From NCBI GenBank assembly GCA_963754845.1, contig CAVWHE010000004.1, forward strand, positions 153,673-217,672: 64,000 nucleotides of DNA. The letters run 5' to 3'. The first letter of the stretch is position 1; each line of letters opens with the position of its first letter. This document shows, piece after piece, positions 25,388-33,860 of this stretch. This DNA comes from JAKASV01 sp963754845 (GTDB taxonomy: Bacteria > Babelota > Babeliae > Babelales > Vermiphilaceae). The position numbers and the translations under genes are program-made. The notes beneath the pieces are model-generated. The model made no database searches and was not told the origin of the DNA. It saw only the letters and a program-made list of their open reading frames with translations.

Positions 25388-25466
25388 GAATCTTCCAAAG
25401 GGATAAAAATGTAAAGATTAGATAAGGTAACAACAGTAAAAAAAGTTGCCAGTACTGCCGGGCACT

Positions 25467-26786
25467 TCAAGAAGTCACATTGTGCACATTATGCGAGCTT
25501 CGGCTTTCAAGATAGTCAATCATGCCCTCAAGAAGTGTATCACGCCAGAGGTACGTTGGTCCCCCAAGCATGGCCATGGCAACACAATGGCCGCTATCGG
25601 CGATACAAAGCTTATAAATATGGCATCCATCGCCATGGTCAGTACGTAACTTGCGAAGGATGATACCGGTGACCGGACTTACGAGGACAGACATGGGGCG
25701 GTCGGCGGCACTGGCAAATATATAAGGCCCAGCCGCGAATGGGAAAAGAGAGCTACGGTTAAAATTGATCTTCATGTGGCGGGTGGGCGGCTGAGTTACA
25801 TCGCGGATACATACCGTCTTAGTGAAAATATCAACAGACATAACAGTCTGTGTGCCTGCCGACAGCGTAGCCATGGTGCAAAATTCTTGGGGATCATTTG
25901 TGCAAGGGGGCAGCACGCTGATACTGTGGTGGCTGGGATCAATGAGGAAACTGTCACTGGCATGATTGATACATGACAGGATAATGCTGCCGTCATCGCA
26001 TGAGCCAACCGCTAGGGCATCAGCGGGTACGTCATGGGAGTAATCAATGGTGAAAATTTTTTTACTGTCCTCTATGCGCCATGTGGTAACGATGCCGTTG
26101 TGATAGGCTGCGACCGCGTGGTTATTATCAGGCAGTAAGAACGTGAAAACCCTGCAATCTTGTGCTGGCAGGTTTTCAGCGAGGCATTTACGTGTCCCGT
26201 TTATCAGGTCAACGGAAAAAATAGCGTATGCCTTGGCAACAACAAGATACCTTCCGTCCGGCGATATACGTGATTCATTCCATGACTCAGCGTCCAACGT
26301 TTCGTCGCTTCTGAGTGTACTTCGAGAGCGTGTATCGATAACGTGGCGATAAGAATATCGCCTTGCGCCCTCATAGTAGATGATTTCGGCAACGAGCGTG
26401 CGCCCATCCGGGGAAAGGCAAACGACCGCATAGTCGCCAAAATTGCATCCGAAGCAAATCTTGCTTTTGACGACTCCGTACTTCCAGGCATAGCGGTGAC
26501 GATAGGCGTCGACAACCTTGGCGACGGCCTCAATGGGCATAGACATTATACCTGAGCGCTGCTGTATTGACCCCCACGGAAGGCCTTCCTTGGCAAGATC
26601 GGCGATGCTTTGAGCTACTCTTGACGCCGACAGCGTTGCAAGGGAGGAGGCAAGCACCTCACCCTCTATACGCACGTGTCGTTGTCTGTGTTCACGGTGA
26701 ACGCGATGGTCGGCACCACAAAGGCCGAGGGACATGATGATGAATTGGACAAGAATGCAAAAACGGGCACATGCTCCGGTATACAT
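25467..26786 (-). CDS. Secreted WD40-like beta-propeller protein (paralog)
   Basis: A 439-residue protein. ATG 26786 has GGAG seven bases upstream and starts a good signal peptide (FCILVQFIIMSLGLCGA); the frame extends open to 26909. It follows the plan of its neighbour: helical N-terminal region, MPIEAVAKVVDAYRHRYAW, then propeller repeats (VCLSPDGRTLVAEI, SRISPDGRYLVVAKAYAIFS, AVAAYHNGIVTTWRI, SVLVSPVTGIILRKL, MAMLGGPTYLWRDTLLEGMIDYL). SPDGR motifs are typical of TolB/WD40-type blades. The two genes arose by tandem duplication and lie 79 bases apart in one likely transcript. Function unknown; probably periplasmic or secreted protein–protein interaction. Confidence 0.65.
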   Translation of the reverse strand: MYTGACARFCILVQFIIMSLGLCGADHRVHREHRQRHVRIEGEVLASSLATLSASRVAQSIADLAKEGLPWGSIQQRSGIMSMPIEAVAKVVDAYRHRYAWKYGVVKSKICFGCNFGDYAVVCLSPDGRTLVAEIIYYEGARRYSYRHVIDTRSRSTLRSDETLDAESWNESRISPDGRYLVVAKAYAIFSVDLINGTRKCLAENLPAQDCRVFTFLLPDNNHAVAAYHNGIVTTWRIEDSKKIFTIDYSHDVPADALAVGSCDDGSIILSCINHASDSFLIDPSHHSISVLPPCTNDPQEFCTMATLSAGTQTVMSVDIFTKTVCIRDVTQPPTRHMKINFNRSSLFPFAAGPYIFASAADRPMSVLVSPVTGIILRKLRTDHGDGCHIYKLCIADSGHCVAMAMLGGPTYLWRDTLLEGMIDYLESRSSHNVHNVTS

Positions 26787-26929
26787 CGTAATGCTCCACA
26801 AGGTTTTTGAGGGCCTGACGCGGACAAGTGACATGAGACATACAACGCGTCGTAGCCCATACTGAAAAAACACGATCTTCATCCTAAAGCAAAACGCAGC
26901 CACTGTCATATGCTTGCGGTTATGGTGGC

Positions 26930-27207
26930 CTCTGTAATAAAATTTTATTAATTAGAATTATAATGTCGCACACTCATTGTGTCAAAACAAATTTGAATTT
27001 TTTTATCATAAACAGAAGTGTAAAAAAGCACAAAATGAATTTAATATACTTGATTTTGCAATGATAAATTTGACATCCTGAGGGAAAGCGAGCGTTCGGC
27101 TGCGCGGGCAAGGAGGGGTCGGCGTTCGCTGACCACGGGTATGGCCGAACTTCTGCTTATGTGCTTGTGCAACATTTATTTCGCACTCGACGCTGCCCGG
27201 TGGTGCA
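26930..27207. other. AT-rich gap without recognised gene
   Basis: The first half (26930–27070) is strongly AT-rich with possible promoter-like hexamers. The second half (27080–27200) is GC-richer and may fold, but I recognise no RNA family. I see no coding frame supported by a ribosome site. Confidence 0.4.
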
Positions 27208-27279
27208 GTGGAGCCGGACTTGAAGGTTGCTCAAAAGGTTGCTCAATCGGTAGAGGGTTTTAAAAAATGGGAGGGTCTC

Positions 27280-27468
27280 ATGAGAGAACTCTCTTTTTGC
27301 TATGTGCTGGCGATAGTTGCAGTAGTAACCGGCGTCGGATCTTGTTATGTACCAGCGCTTGAGGCAGGAGGGGATGAGTATCTACCTGACAAGGAATGGC
27401 GGCCTTTGCCCAGTGGAAGACGTATTACCTCCTGGAAGGTGTTGGTACCCACATTGGGCAGCTTGTAA
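27280..27468 (+). CDS. Small secreted hypothetical protein
   Basis: ATG 27280 follows GGGAGGG at five bases spacing, a better start than 27208. The 62-residue product begins with a signal-like stretch (LSFCYVLAIVAVVTGVGSC) that may be a lipoprotein signal, followed by an acidic, Pro- and Trp-containing tail (EYLPDKEWRPLP). No family recognised. It precedes the IS1634-type transposase and could be a remnant trimmed by insertion. Confidence 0.4.
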   Translation: MRELSFCYVLAIVAVVTGVGSCYVPALEAGGDEYLPDKEWRPLPSGRRITSWKVLVPTLGSL

Positions 27469-27545
27469 GAAAGAACGGATGATTTAACTTTGCACTCATG
27501 GAGGGGTAAAGGCGAAAGGCTCATTTAAGCACCTGGCAGGGAAAA

Positions 27546-29177
27546 ATGCAGACAAAAGTAGAGAGGCTCGATCATCTTGGGGTAGTTACCGGGGTCATGA
27601 GGGATCTAAAAATTTCCCAACTCATCGATGATCTTGTTGGAACCGACAGTCAGGAGGAAATAACGACAGGAGAGGCCGTTGTAGCGATGATATTGAACGG
27701 ATTGGGTTTCTCTGATCGCCCCCTCATGCTCACTCCCCAATTCTTCGAGAATAAGCCATTGCGCCTGCTTTTTTGCAAGGATGTGGAAGCTGAAACTTTT
27801 AATCGGTACAAGTTGGGCAGGGCCTTGGATACAATCTACGACTATGGTTGCCAGGCCCTGTTTAGCAAAGTTGCCATGGCAGCGTGTGTTACCGAGAAAG
27901 TTGATCAAAGGTACCAGCATGCAGACACAACAACGTTTTCGCTGAGCGGCCAGTATAATCACGAGCTTGATGGTGCCGATGTCGTCGTGGCGCATGGTTA
28001 TTCGAAGGATAAACGCCCTGACCTTAAACAAGTCATCCTTGAACTACTGGCAACACAAGATGCAGGAATTCCCTTGGCCGTGCGCACATGGAAGGGCAAC
28101 GAATCCGATAACGTAATTCTTGCACAGCGAGCAAAGGAGCTGGTTGAGAAATTTAAGGCAAGCAACGAGTCTAGGTGCCTCATCGCCGATTCCAAGCTCT
28201 ATTTTGCCGGCAATGCTGCCTCCTTGAGCGCCATAAACTTTATAACCAGAGTTCCCTCGACGATAAAAAAGGAACATGAATCGGTTGCCACGGCCGTCAG
28301 CGAGAATGTTTGGTCACGAGTTGACGATGACTATCAGCTGCGCGAATTTCCCATTTTTCACTTTGGCTTTCCCCAGCGCTGGATTGTGGTACAATCTGAG
28401 GCAGCACGCACGCGTGCCGTCAAATCAGTCGAAAGAGATGTCGCACGTGACTACGCATTGCTCAAAGAGCAGCTTGGCAAGGCAGCCAAAAGGACGTTTG
28501 CATGCCAGGAAGACGTAGAAAAGGAGATCACTTGTTTGAAAAAAAAGGCACGCTTTCATACGCTCGAGGAGGTTTCGGTCGAGAGCCTCGTGCACCATGA
28601 AAAGCCTGGCCGCCCCTCGATGGATGATGCGTCGAAAAAATATGTCTACAGGCTGCGTGGTACATTCGTCCCAAAGAGTGGGGTCATCGAAACCGAGATA
28701 GCTCACAGGGCCTGTTTTGTCCTTGCAACAACGGTGGGCCACGAGGTTTCTCCCGACGAAATTTTGCGGCATTACAAAGGCCAGGATTGCGTAGAAAAGG
28801 GCTTTGCCTTTTTGAAACACCCGTCCTTCTTTGCTTCATCCCTGTTTCTAAAGAAAGAGTCTCGGATACAGGCTCTGCTTGTCGTCATGACCCTGGCGTT
28901 ACTCGTTTACTCCATCGGACAAAGGCGTTTGCGAAGTGCTCTCAAAACTCTCAATGAGACGCTGCCAAACCAAATAAATCGTCCGACAAAGCGTCCGACC
29001 TTGCGGTGGATTTTTCAAATCCTTGATGGCATAAGCGTAGTGACAGTTAGTATCAATAACGTTACAAGGACCTTGCTAGACGGCATGACAAGTCTCAGAA
29101 AAAAGATTCTCGCCTTCTTTGGTCATGAAGTCGCCCAAATATATGGCGTGGCCGAGGGCGAGGGTTGCCCAATGTAG
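27546..29177 (+). CDS. IS1634-family transposase
   Basis: A 543-residue transposase with an N-terminal DUF4277-like domain (ERLDHLGVVTGVMRDLKIS) and an IS4-superfamily catalytic core. The DDE residues fit: Asp 127 in QHADTTTFSLSG, Asp 215 in CLIADSKLYF, and a Glu near 420 in GQDCVEKGFAFLKHP, the Y-x2-R/K-like helix of the family. Length is normal for IS1634. The frame is intact. I could not find convincing terminal inverted repeats or a target duplication in the flanks (27470–27545, 29178–29330), so the element's limits are unknown and it may have lost an end. Confidence 0.88.
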   Translation: MQTKVERLDHLGVVTGVMRDLKISQLIDDLVGTDSQEEITTGEAVVAMILNGLGFSDRPLMLTPQFFENKPLRLLFCKDVEAETFNRYKLGRALDTIYDYGCQALFSKVAMAACVTEKVDQRYQHADTTTFSLSGQYNHELDGADVVVAHGYSKDKRPDLKQVILELLATQDAGIPLAVRTWKGNESDNVILAQRAKELVEKFKASNESRCLIADSKLYFAGNAASLSAINFITRVPSTIKKEHESVATAVSENVWSRVDDDYQLREFPIFHFGFPQRWIVVQSEAARTRAVKSVERDVARDYALLKEQLGKAAKRTFACQEDVEKEITCLKKKARFHTLEEVSVESLVHHEKPGRPSMDDASKKYVYRLRGTFVPKSGVIETEIAHRACFVLATTVGHEVSPDEILRHYKGQDCVEKGFAFLKHPSFFASSLFLKKESRIQALLVVMTLALLVYSIGQRRLRSALKTLNETLPNQINRPTKRPTLRWIFQILDGISVVTVSINNVTRTLLDGMTSLRKKILAFFGHEVAQIYGVAEGEGCPM

Positions 29178-29479
29178 GTGGGAAGACTCCGTACCCGATG
29201 GCAAAAAAATCACTCTCAAACGCGATAATGTGGTAAGGGATACGATGATCACAGCCGCTACCAAGTAGGGCACATCAGTACCGGCCTACGAAGGGCACGC
29301 ACGTACGGGCATGTGTCTGATGCGTGCGGTCCCTGTTTGAAGACGCTGAAGACGCTGAGGTGTGCCAAGCGACTTTTTGCACCATCGCGTACAAACCCAA
29401 TGACCTCGCTCGGATACGCCTCCCTCATTGCGCGCAAAAAATATTTACCGGGAACTCCTGCAAAATATACCCCTTACGG

Positions 29480-29507
29480 TTGACGTGGGGGATAATTCAT
29501 CTAAAAT
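29480..29507 (+). promoter_or_regulatory. Promoter of padR operon
   Basis: TTGACG (29480–29485) and TAAAAT (29502–29507) with a 16-base spacer, about 40 bases before the padR start. The -10 hexamer touches the inverted repeat at 29506–29542. Confidence 0.55.
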
Positions 29508-29542
29508 ACCTCAAGATAGGGTTTTGTCTCATAATGAGGTAT
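29506..29542. promoter_or_regulatory. Inverted-repeat operator candidate for PadR
   Basis: ATACCTCA (29506–29513) and TGAGGTAT (29535–29542) are perfect inverted repeats separated by 21 bases, lying between the predicted -10 and the GTG start. Local PadR regulators usually bind such dyads over their own promoter, so autorepression is the natural reading. Confidence 0.5.
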
Positions 29543-29546
29543 AGGT

Positions 29547-30116
29547 GTGTACGTGAAAAGAACTAACAAGAGTAGGTATGCAATTCTCGGGATGCTCTTT
29601 GACAAAACCTTGACTGGTTATGAAATAAAAAAATTTATGGAGCGCTCGACGGCTCATTTTTGGCACGAATCTGATGCTTCCATCTATCCCATGCTCAAAA
29701 AACTCGCACATGAGGGCACGATCCAAGCACAGGATACCTTCAAAGGAAAGCACGGAAGCACGAGCTACACCACCACACCATCCGGAAAGGCTGAGTTTTC
29801 CGCGTGGATGGCTGGCAACGTTGTCCCTGAAACTCACCGTGACGAGCTTCTTTTAAGGCTTTTTTTTGGTGCAACCATTTCGCACGAGCACACCGTCCAC
29901 CTCCTTAAAACACAGCTCAAAAAAATGCAAGAGTCTCTCACGTATTTTTCCTCTATCCAAACGTATGTCGAGGGGTATGCTATGCCGGAGGGTTCTTCTG
30001 ATAATCCGCACAAACTATTCTGGAAGATGACGCTCAGGAACGGAATTCTCCAAACTGAGGCCCAGGCAGCCTGGCTTGAGGAATGTCTTGATATTTTGAA
30101 AAGAGACAAGTCATAA
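29547..30116 (+). CDS. PadR-family transcriptional regulator
   Basis: A 189-residue protein with a GTG start at 29547 (a GTG two codons later is possible). Residues 8–85 form the winged helix of PadR: SRYAILGMLFDKTLTGYEIKK, then ASIYPMLKKLAHEGTI and STSYTTTPSGKAEF. Residues 90–185 are the helical dimerisation domain seen in the Vir_act_alpha_C group. PadR proteins repress linked genes and release DNA on binding a small ligand. The FAD oxidoreductase gene begins 15 bases downstream, and an inverted repeat overlaps the promoter, so it probably controls its own operon. Confidence 0.88.
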   Translation: MYVKRTNKSRYAILGMLFDKTLTGYEIKKFMERSTAHFWHESDASIYPMLKKLAHEGTIQAQDTFKGKHGSTSYTTTPSGKAEFSAWMAGNVVPETHRDELLLRLFFGATISHEHTVHLLKTQLKKMQESLTYFSSIQTYVEGYAMPEGSSDNPHKLFWKMTLRNGILQTEAQAAWLEECLDILKRDKS

Positions 30117-30131
30117 GCGCAAAGGACGTCC

Positions 30132-31763
30132 ATGTTAAAAAAAACTCTTGTTGCTGTCATCACGGCGACAGTAACCGGGGTGGTTGTTGTGGGATTGCTT
30201 GTTGTGATGTTTTTTAGGCCGGGGAACTGCCTGAGTAAGCGACCAACATGGACCGTTGTCCTGGATAAAAATAAGTCAAAAGCGGCCGATGAATACGATG
30301 TTATCGTCGTCGGCGCTGGCCTGGGAGGCCTCACCTCGGCAGCATTGCTTACGCAGGAGGGCTACAAAACCCTTGTTCTTGAACAAGCGCCACGCGTTGG
30401 AGGCTATGCATCACGCATTGATTTTGATGGGTACGCTGCATTTTATGGGGCCGAGGACATCGCCGGAGTCGAGTATGGCTCGGTGGGGTACCTGGTGCGT
30501 CGCTTGGGATATGATCCAAAGGACCTTTTTGTTCCCGCGGCACGCCGGTTCATATTCGATGGGCAAACCATCGATATTCCTGCAGGCCCTGGCCAATTTG
30601 AAGACGTACTTGTGAAAATTTTTCCGGCGGATGAGCAAGCACTCCATGCCTTTTTTAACGATGCAAGCAAGGCATTTCAGGAGATCTACGAGCCCTCCAT
30701 AATTCACACCTATGGAATACCGTTGAGCAAAGAAGAACTCTACAAACTCCTGACACTCGGGCAGTTGATGCTCTACGGCAGAACGCATAGGCACCTGCGA
30801 GATTGGCTAAGCACAACGTTTCAAGAAAAGTTGGACGAGCATTTTGCCAACAAGCGCATACAAAACATGCTTTGCAGCCTGCTCGGCTACATAGGCGCCA
30901 GTAGAACATCTCCTGCCCTCTTTGTGCTTGTGGGGACTCTTACCTATTTCATCAACGGCAGTCATTACCTGCGCGGAGGACCCCAGGCGCTGGCTGACCT
31001 CATGTCCCGTTATATCGTTGAACACGGTGGGGCGGTCCTCTGCAACACGCGGGCTGAAAAAATCATCACGACCCACAATCAGGTCGCCGGGGTCCGCGCA
31101 GGCAATCAAACATTCAAAACTTCAATCGTTGTCAGCAACGTCAATGCCAAGACTCTCTACACAGAGCTCATTGATACACAGGCACTCCCGGAAATTTTTT
31201 TGAGTACAATCAAAAATATAAAAATGGGCAGATCAAGTGTTATGATAAACCTCGGGATCGACAAGGATTTGTCAAATATGCCAACCTTTTTTGCCGATCT
31301 TGATAGACATGTTCATCTCATCGTCCGTACGAGCTCGGATGCAACGCTGGCGCCGCAGGGCTGCTCGAGCGTGACTATTCTACACAGAAGTGAATATGGA
31401 GAGTGCCCAACGCCCGAATCTCCTTCATACGAGCCTTACGTACAAAAAATCTTCAATGAGGCACTCGCAAGGGCTGAGTTAATCATTCCCGACGTGCGCA
31501 AGCACATTGTCGCGCACAACGTAGTGACGCCTTACACCTTTGAGCGTACCTTTTTGATGCCAGAGGGCGCAATTTACGGATTTGACGCAAGAACAGCAAA
31601 GCCGTTCTTGCAAAAAAGCCCGCTCAAAGGACTATATTTGGCAAGCGCTTCGGCCCATATCTGCGGCGTCGAAGCCGTCGTCATGGCCGGTATTTGGGTC
31701 AGGAACGATATTGTCGGCTGGGACACACTCTCCGCCTCAGGCGTCTCACGCCATAACCTGTAG
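30132..31763 (+). CDS. FAD-dependent oxidoreductase, phytoene desaturase/RetSat-like
   Basis: A 543-residue protein anchored by one N-terminal membrane helix (VAVITATVTGVVVVGLLVVMFF, given here as VAVITATVTGVVV to VVMFF). The FAD-binding Rossmann motif DVIVVGAGLGGLTSAALL begins near residue 56 and is followed by LVLEQAPRVGGYASR. Later parts fit the CrtI/CRTISO/RetSat group: GGPQALADLM, SIVVSNVNAKT, and a C-terminal GLYLASASAHICGVEAVVMAG that closes over FAD. Members desaturate, saturate or isomerise polyenes such as carotenoids and retinol. No other carotenoid gene is in the window, so the substrate is unknown. Same operon as padR. Confidence 0.8.
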   Translation: MLKKTLVAVITATVTGVVVVGLLVVMFFRPGNCLSKRPTWTVVLDKNKSKAADEYDVIVVGAGLGGLTSAALLTQEGYKTLVLEQAPRVGGYASRIDFDGYAAFYGAEDIAGVEYGSVGYLVRRLGYDPKDLFVPAARRFIFDGQTIDIPAGPGQFEDVLVKIFPADEQALHAFFNDASKAFQEIYEPSIIHTYGIPLSKEELYKLLTLGQLMLYGRTHRHLRDWLSTTFQEKLDEHFANKRIQNMLCSLLGYIGASRTSPALFVLVGTLTYFINGSHYLRGGPQALADLMSRYIVEHGGAVLCNTRAEKIITTHNQVAGVRAGNQTFKTSIVVSNVNAKTLYTELIDTQALPEIFLSTIKNIKMGRSSVMINLGIDKDLSNMPTFFADLDRHVHLIVRTSSDATLAPQGCSSVTILHRSEYGECPTPESPSYEPYVQKIFNEALARAELIIPDVRKHIVAHNVVTPYTFERTFLMPEGAIYGFDARTAKPFLQKSPLKGLYLASASAHICGVEAVVMAGIWVRNDIVGWDTLSASGVSRHNL

Positions 31764-31913
31764 GACATAACCTGTACGACTTTTGGTGTTCAATCCGTAG
31801 TTACCGTTCCTGGCCACCGATTCAACGGTAGTCAGGTAGTCAAAGAGCACCCTTGCGGCTGAAGGGCATGGCAAGCAAAGCGAAGAGGGACTCGGCAGAA
31901 GCATTCGTAAAAA

Positions 31914-32525
31914 TCAGCGCGACTCTCTCAGAACACACGTCCCGTCATTGAATCTAAAAAGCAAGTACGGCCTTCGCAGCGGTGGCAAAAAGACATGAAC
32001 ACATGCAAGCTTTTCGACCTCGCCGTGTGAGAGATTCGTAAAAAATTGAGCACCGCCGGCATATTCAAGTGTCCCTGGAGATGTCGTGCTCTCCTGCATT
32101 GTCATGAATCCGATGGCGCACCCTTCACCGCCGGCGAGCGTTGGAAAGTTGATGGTCGCTGCTGTGGGCAGGCCGTGTCCAAGACCATAGTAATTATCAA
32201 GCACTGTTTCTGACAGTGTACGCCCGGCATTATTGCGCATTACGAGCTTTATAGGGCAGCTGAGCTCATTGTGTAAGCCGACGCTGTGAAGGTTGACAAC
32301 CCTCATATGCCCGGCAATGTCATGAAGAACGGTCTCGGGAACTGCACAACGAACCTCACAACCGTGAGCGTCCACGGACGGCTGCGACATGCTGCCAAGA
32401 AATTCGGCGTTCCACGAGTTCAAGACATCGTCACCTCCACCCCCCCTGGCTGCCGCACCTTTCAATGGGCATAACCATGCGAGACTCACGAGAAGCACCA
32501 TCGTTATCATGCGTGCACTATTCAT
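31914..32525 (-). CDS. Secreted hypothetical protein
   Basis: A 203-residue protein. ATG 32525 has GAGGA six bases upstream and is preferred to ATG 32537. The first 27 residues (MITMVLLVSLAWLCPLKGAAA) are a signal peptide, then a Gly-rich link. The mature part is mostly predicted beta strand with four Cys (HGCEVRCAVPE, LSCPIKLVMRNNAGR, EGCAIGFMTMQES, VHVFLPPLRRPYLLFRF). It resembles a small beta-sandwich, but I cannot name a family. It is divergent from the gene at 32799. Confidence 0.55.
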   Translation of the reverse strand: MNSARMITMVLLVSLAWLCPLKGAAARGGGGDDVLNSWNAEFLGSMSQPSVDAHGCEVRCAVPETVLHDIAGHMRVVNLHSVGLHNELSCPIKLVMRNNAGRTLSETVLDNYYGLGHGLPTAATINFPTLAGGEGCAIGFMTMQESTTSPGTLEYAGGAQFFTNLSHGEVEKLACVHVFLPPLRRPYLLFRFNDGTCVLRESR

Positions 32526-32642
32526 AGCCGTCCTCATTGTGAAAAATTGTCACAAAAATTGTATATAAAAAAACCACGATTGGGTCAAATGCACAAAAAA
32601 TATGCCTAGTTTTCAACAGCCTTTTACAATTCTACCGAGAAA

Positions 32643-32680
32643 AAAGGGTTGGCAACGGCTGCGCCGTTGGGCAACACCTT
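32643..32680. repeat. Long interrupted palindrome between divergent genes
   Basis: CAACGGC (32653–32659), loop TGC, GCCGTTG (32663–32669) forms a perfect 7-bp stem. It extends outward past one-base bulges with GTTG/CAAC and AAGG/CCTT. An A-run lies on each side. It could act as a bidirectional terminator or regulatory hairpin; it is also similar in style to the palindromic modules at 21.6–24.0 kb. Confidence 0.5.
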
Positions 32681-32798
32681 TAAAAAAATGGTACAAAGCC
32701 CTTGACTTCGATTCGTATTTTTATAGTGTGAAGGCGGCTATGCCGTACTGAACGAACGGTCCTGTTAGTGCGCATCTTTTCGTCAAGGGAGAGAGATC

Positions 32799-33860
32799 AT
32801 GGTTCACAGACATTTCAGATTGCCGACTTTCATCCTGCGCGCGCTGGCGACTCTCCTTGTGTGTGTCGCTGATGCTGCCCTTGCGATGCATGTGGCAAGA
32901 GCACAAGCAGCGATACAAAGAGGGCTGGTCGCCGACCTTCTTGCGAACATCGACCACAGCCTTGAGACGGTTGACGTTATTGCTTTTTCGTATGACAGGC
33001 CACTCCAACTCTATGCATTTCTTGAATCGTGTGCGCGCAACATCACGGACATTGCGAGCATGACCGTCATTTACCGCACGAGTGGCGAGCGCTTCGACCG
33101 CGCGTACGAACGCATCAAAGAGGACTTCGATGGTCCGACGTTCGGACATTGGGTTATGCTCAAGCAAGAAAGTTCTCCTGAAAAAAGCTTTGAATTTCTC
33201 GTCAAGCACGCACTCGGTGCCGGTACGTCGCCCTACATCATGTTTGCCGTTGATGACATCATCGTAAAAAACCGCGCCGATCTAGCAGTCTGCACGCGCA
33301 CACTCAAAAAAACCGCTGCTTATGGTTTTTACCTGCGCCTGGCACCATATTTGCATTATTGCTACACACTTGACAAACCTCAGCCCCTTCCTCCGCTCGT
33401 CTCCATCGGTACATCGATCACCGACGCCTCCATCCTTTCTTGGTCGTTCAAGGACGGTATGTACGACTGGGCATATCCCCATACTGTCGACATGACGATC
33501 TACGCAAAAGTGACCGTAGTTCCCACCATCGCGTCACTCACATTCAACAATCCCAATGAACTTGAGGGCCGGTGGCATCGCCTGAGTGGCAGTGTCATGA
33601 ACCGCAGGGGATTGTGCTTTGATACGTCAGTTGTTATCAACATTCCTGTTAACCGCGTACAAAATACCTACTGTAACCGCCACATGGACACATGGTCAAC
33701 CGAGCATCTTCTTGAACTTTTTGAGCGCGACTTCAAACTTGACATCGCTTCTCTTTATGGCATACGTAACGAAAGTTGCCACAGCGCGTACAACATAACC
33801 TTTGTTGAGCGCAACCATGCGCACCTCCCGCCACCGTCGCCAGCATCCTTACAAACGTAG
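32799..33860 (+). CDS. Secreted glycosyltransferase-like protein
   Basis: A 353-residue protein with GGGAGAGAG before ATG 32799 and a signal peptide (FILRALATLLVCVADAALA). Residues 57–200 look like a GT-A glycosyltransferase: VDVIAFSYDRPLQLYAFLES at the start of the fold, a middle helix region, then SPYIMFAVDDIIV, where Asp-Asp would bind the metal and sugar nucleotide. It resembles family 2/64 transferases in layout, but key identities are few. Its 3' end overlaps that of the convergent flippase gene by 12 bases. The flippase suggests a surface polysaccharide role. Confidence 0.5.
   Translation: MVHRHFRLPTFILRALATLLVCVADAALAMHVARAQAAIQRGLVADLLANIDHSLETVDVIAFSYDRPLQLYAFLESCARNITDIASMTVIYRTSGERFDRAYERIKEDFDGPTFGHWVMLKQESSPEKSFEFLVKHALGAGTSPYIMFAVDDIIVKNRADLAVCTRTLKKTAAYGFYLRLAPYLHYCYTLDKPQPLPPLVSIGTSITDASILSWSFKDGMYDWAYPHTVDMTIYAKVTVVPTIASLTFNNPNELEGRWHRLSGSVMNRRGLCFDTSVVINIPVNRVQNTYCNRHMDTWSTEHLLELFERDFKLDIASLYGIRNESCHSAYNITFVERNHAHLPPPSPASLQT

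Noticed and set aside
27080..27200. Possible structured RNA upstream of the IS1634-type transposase
   Set aside because: GC content rises and some pairing is possible, but no conserved core of RNase P, SRP, tmRNA or 6S RNA is visible.
29178..29330. Right inverted repeat of the IS1634-type element
   Set aside because: No sequence here matches the reverse complement of the 27470–27545 region convincingly.
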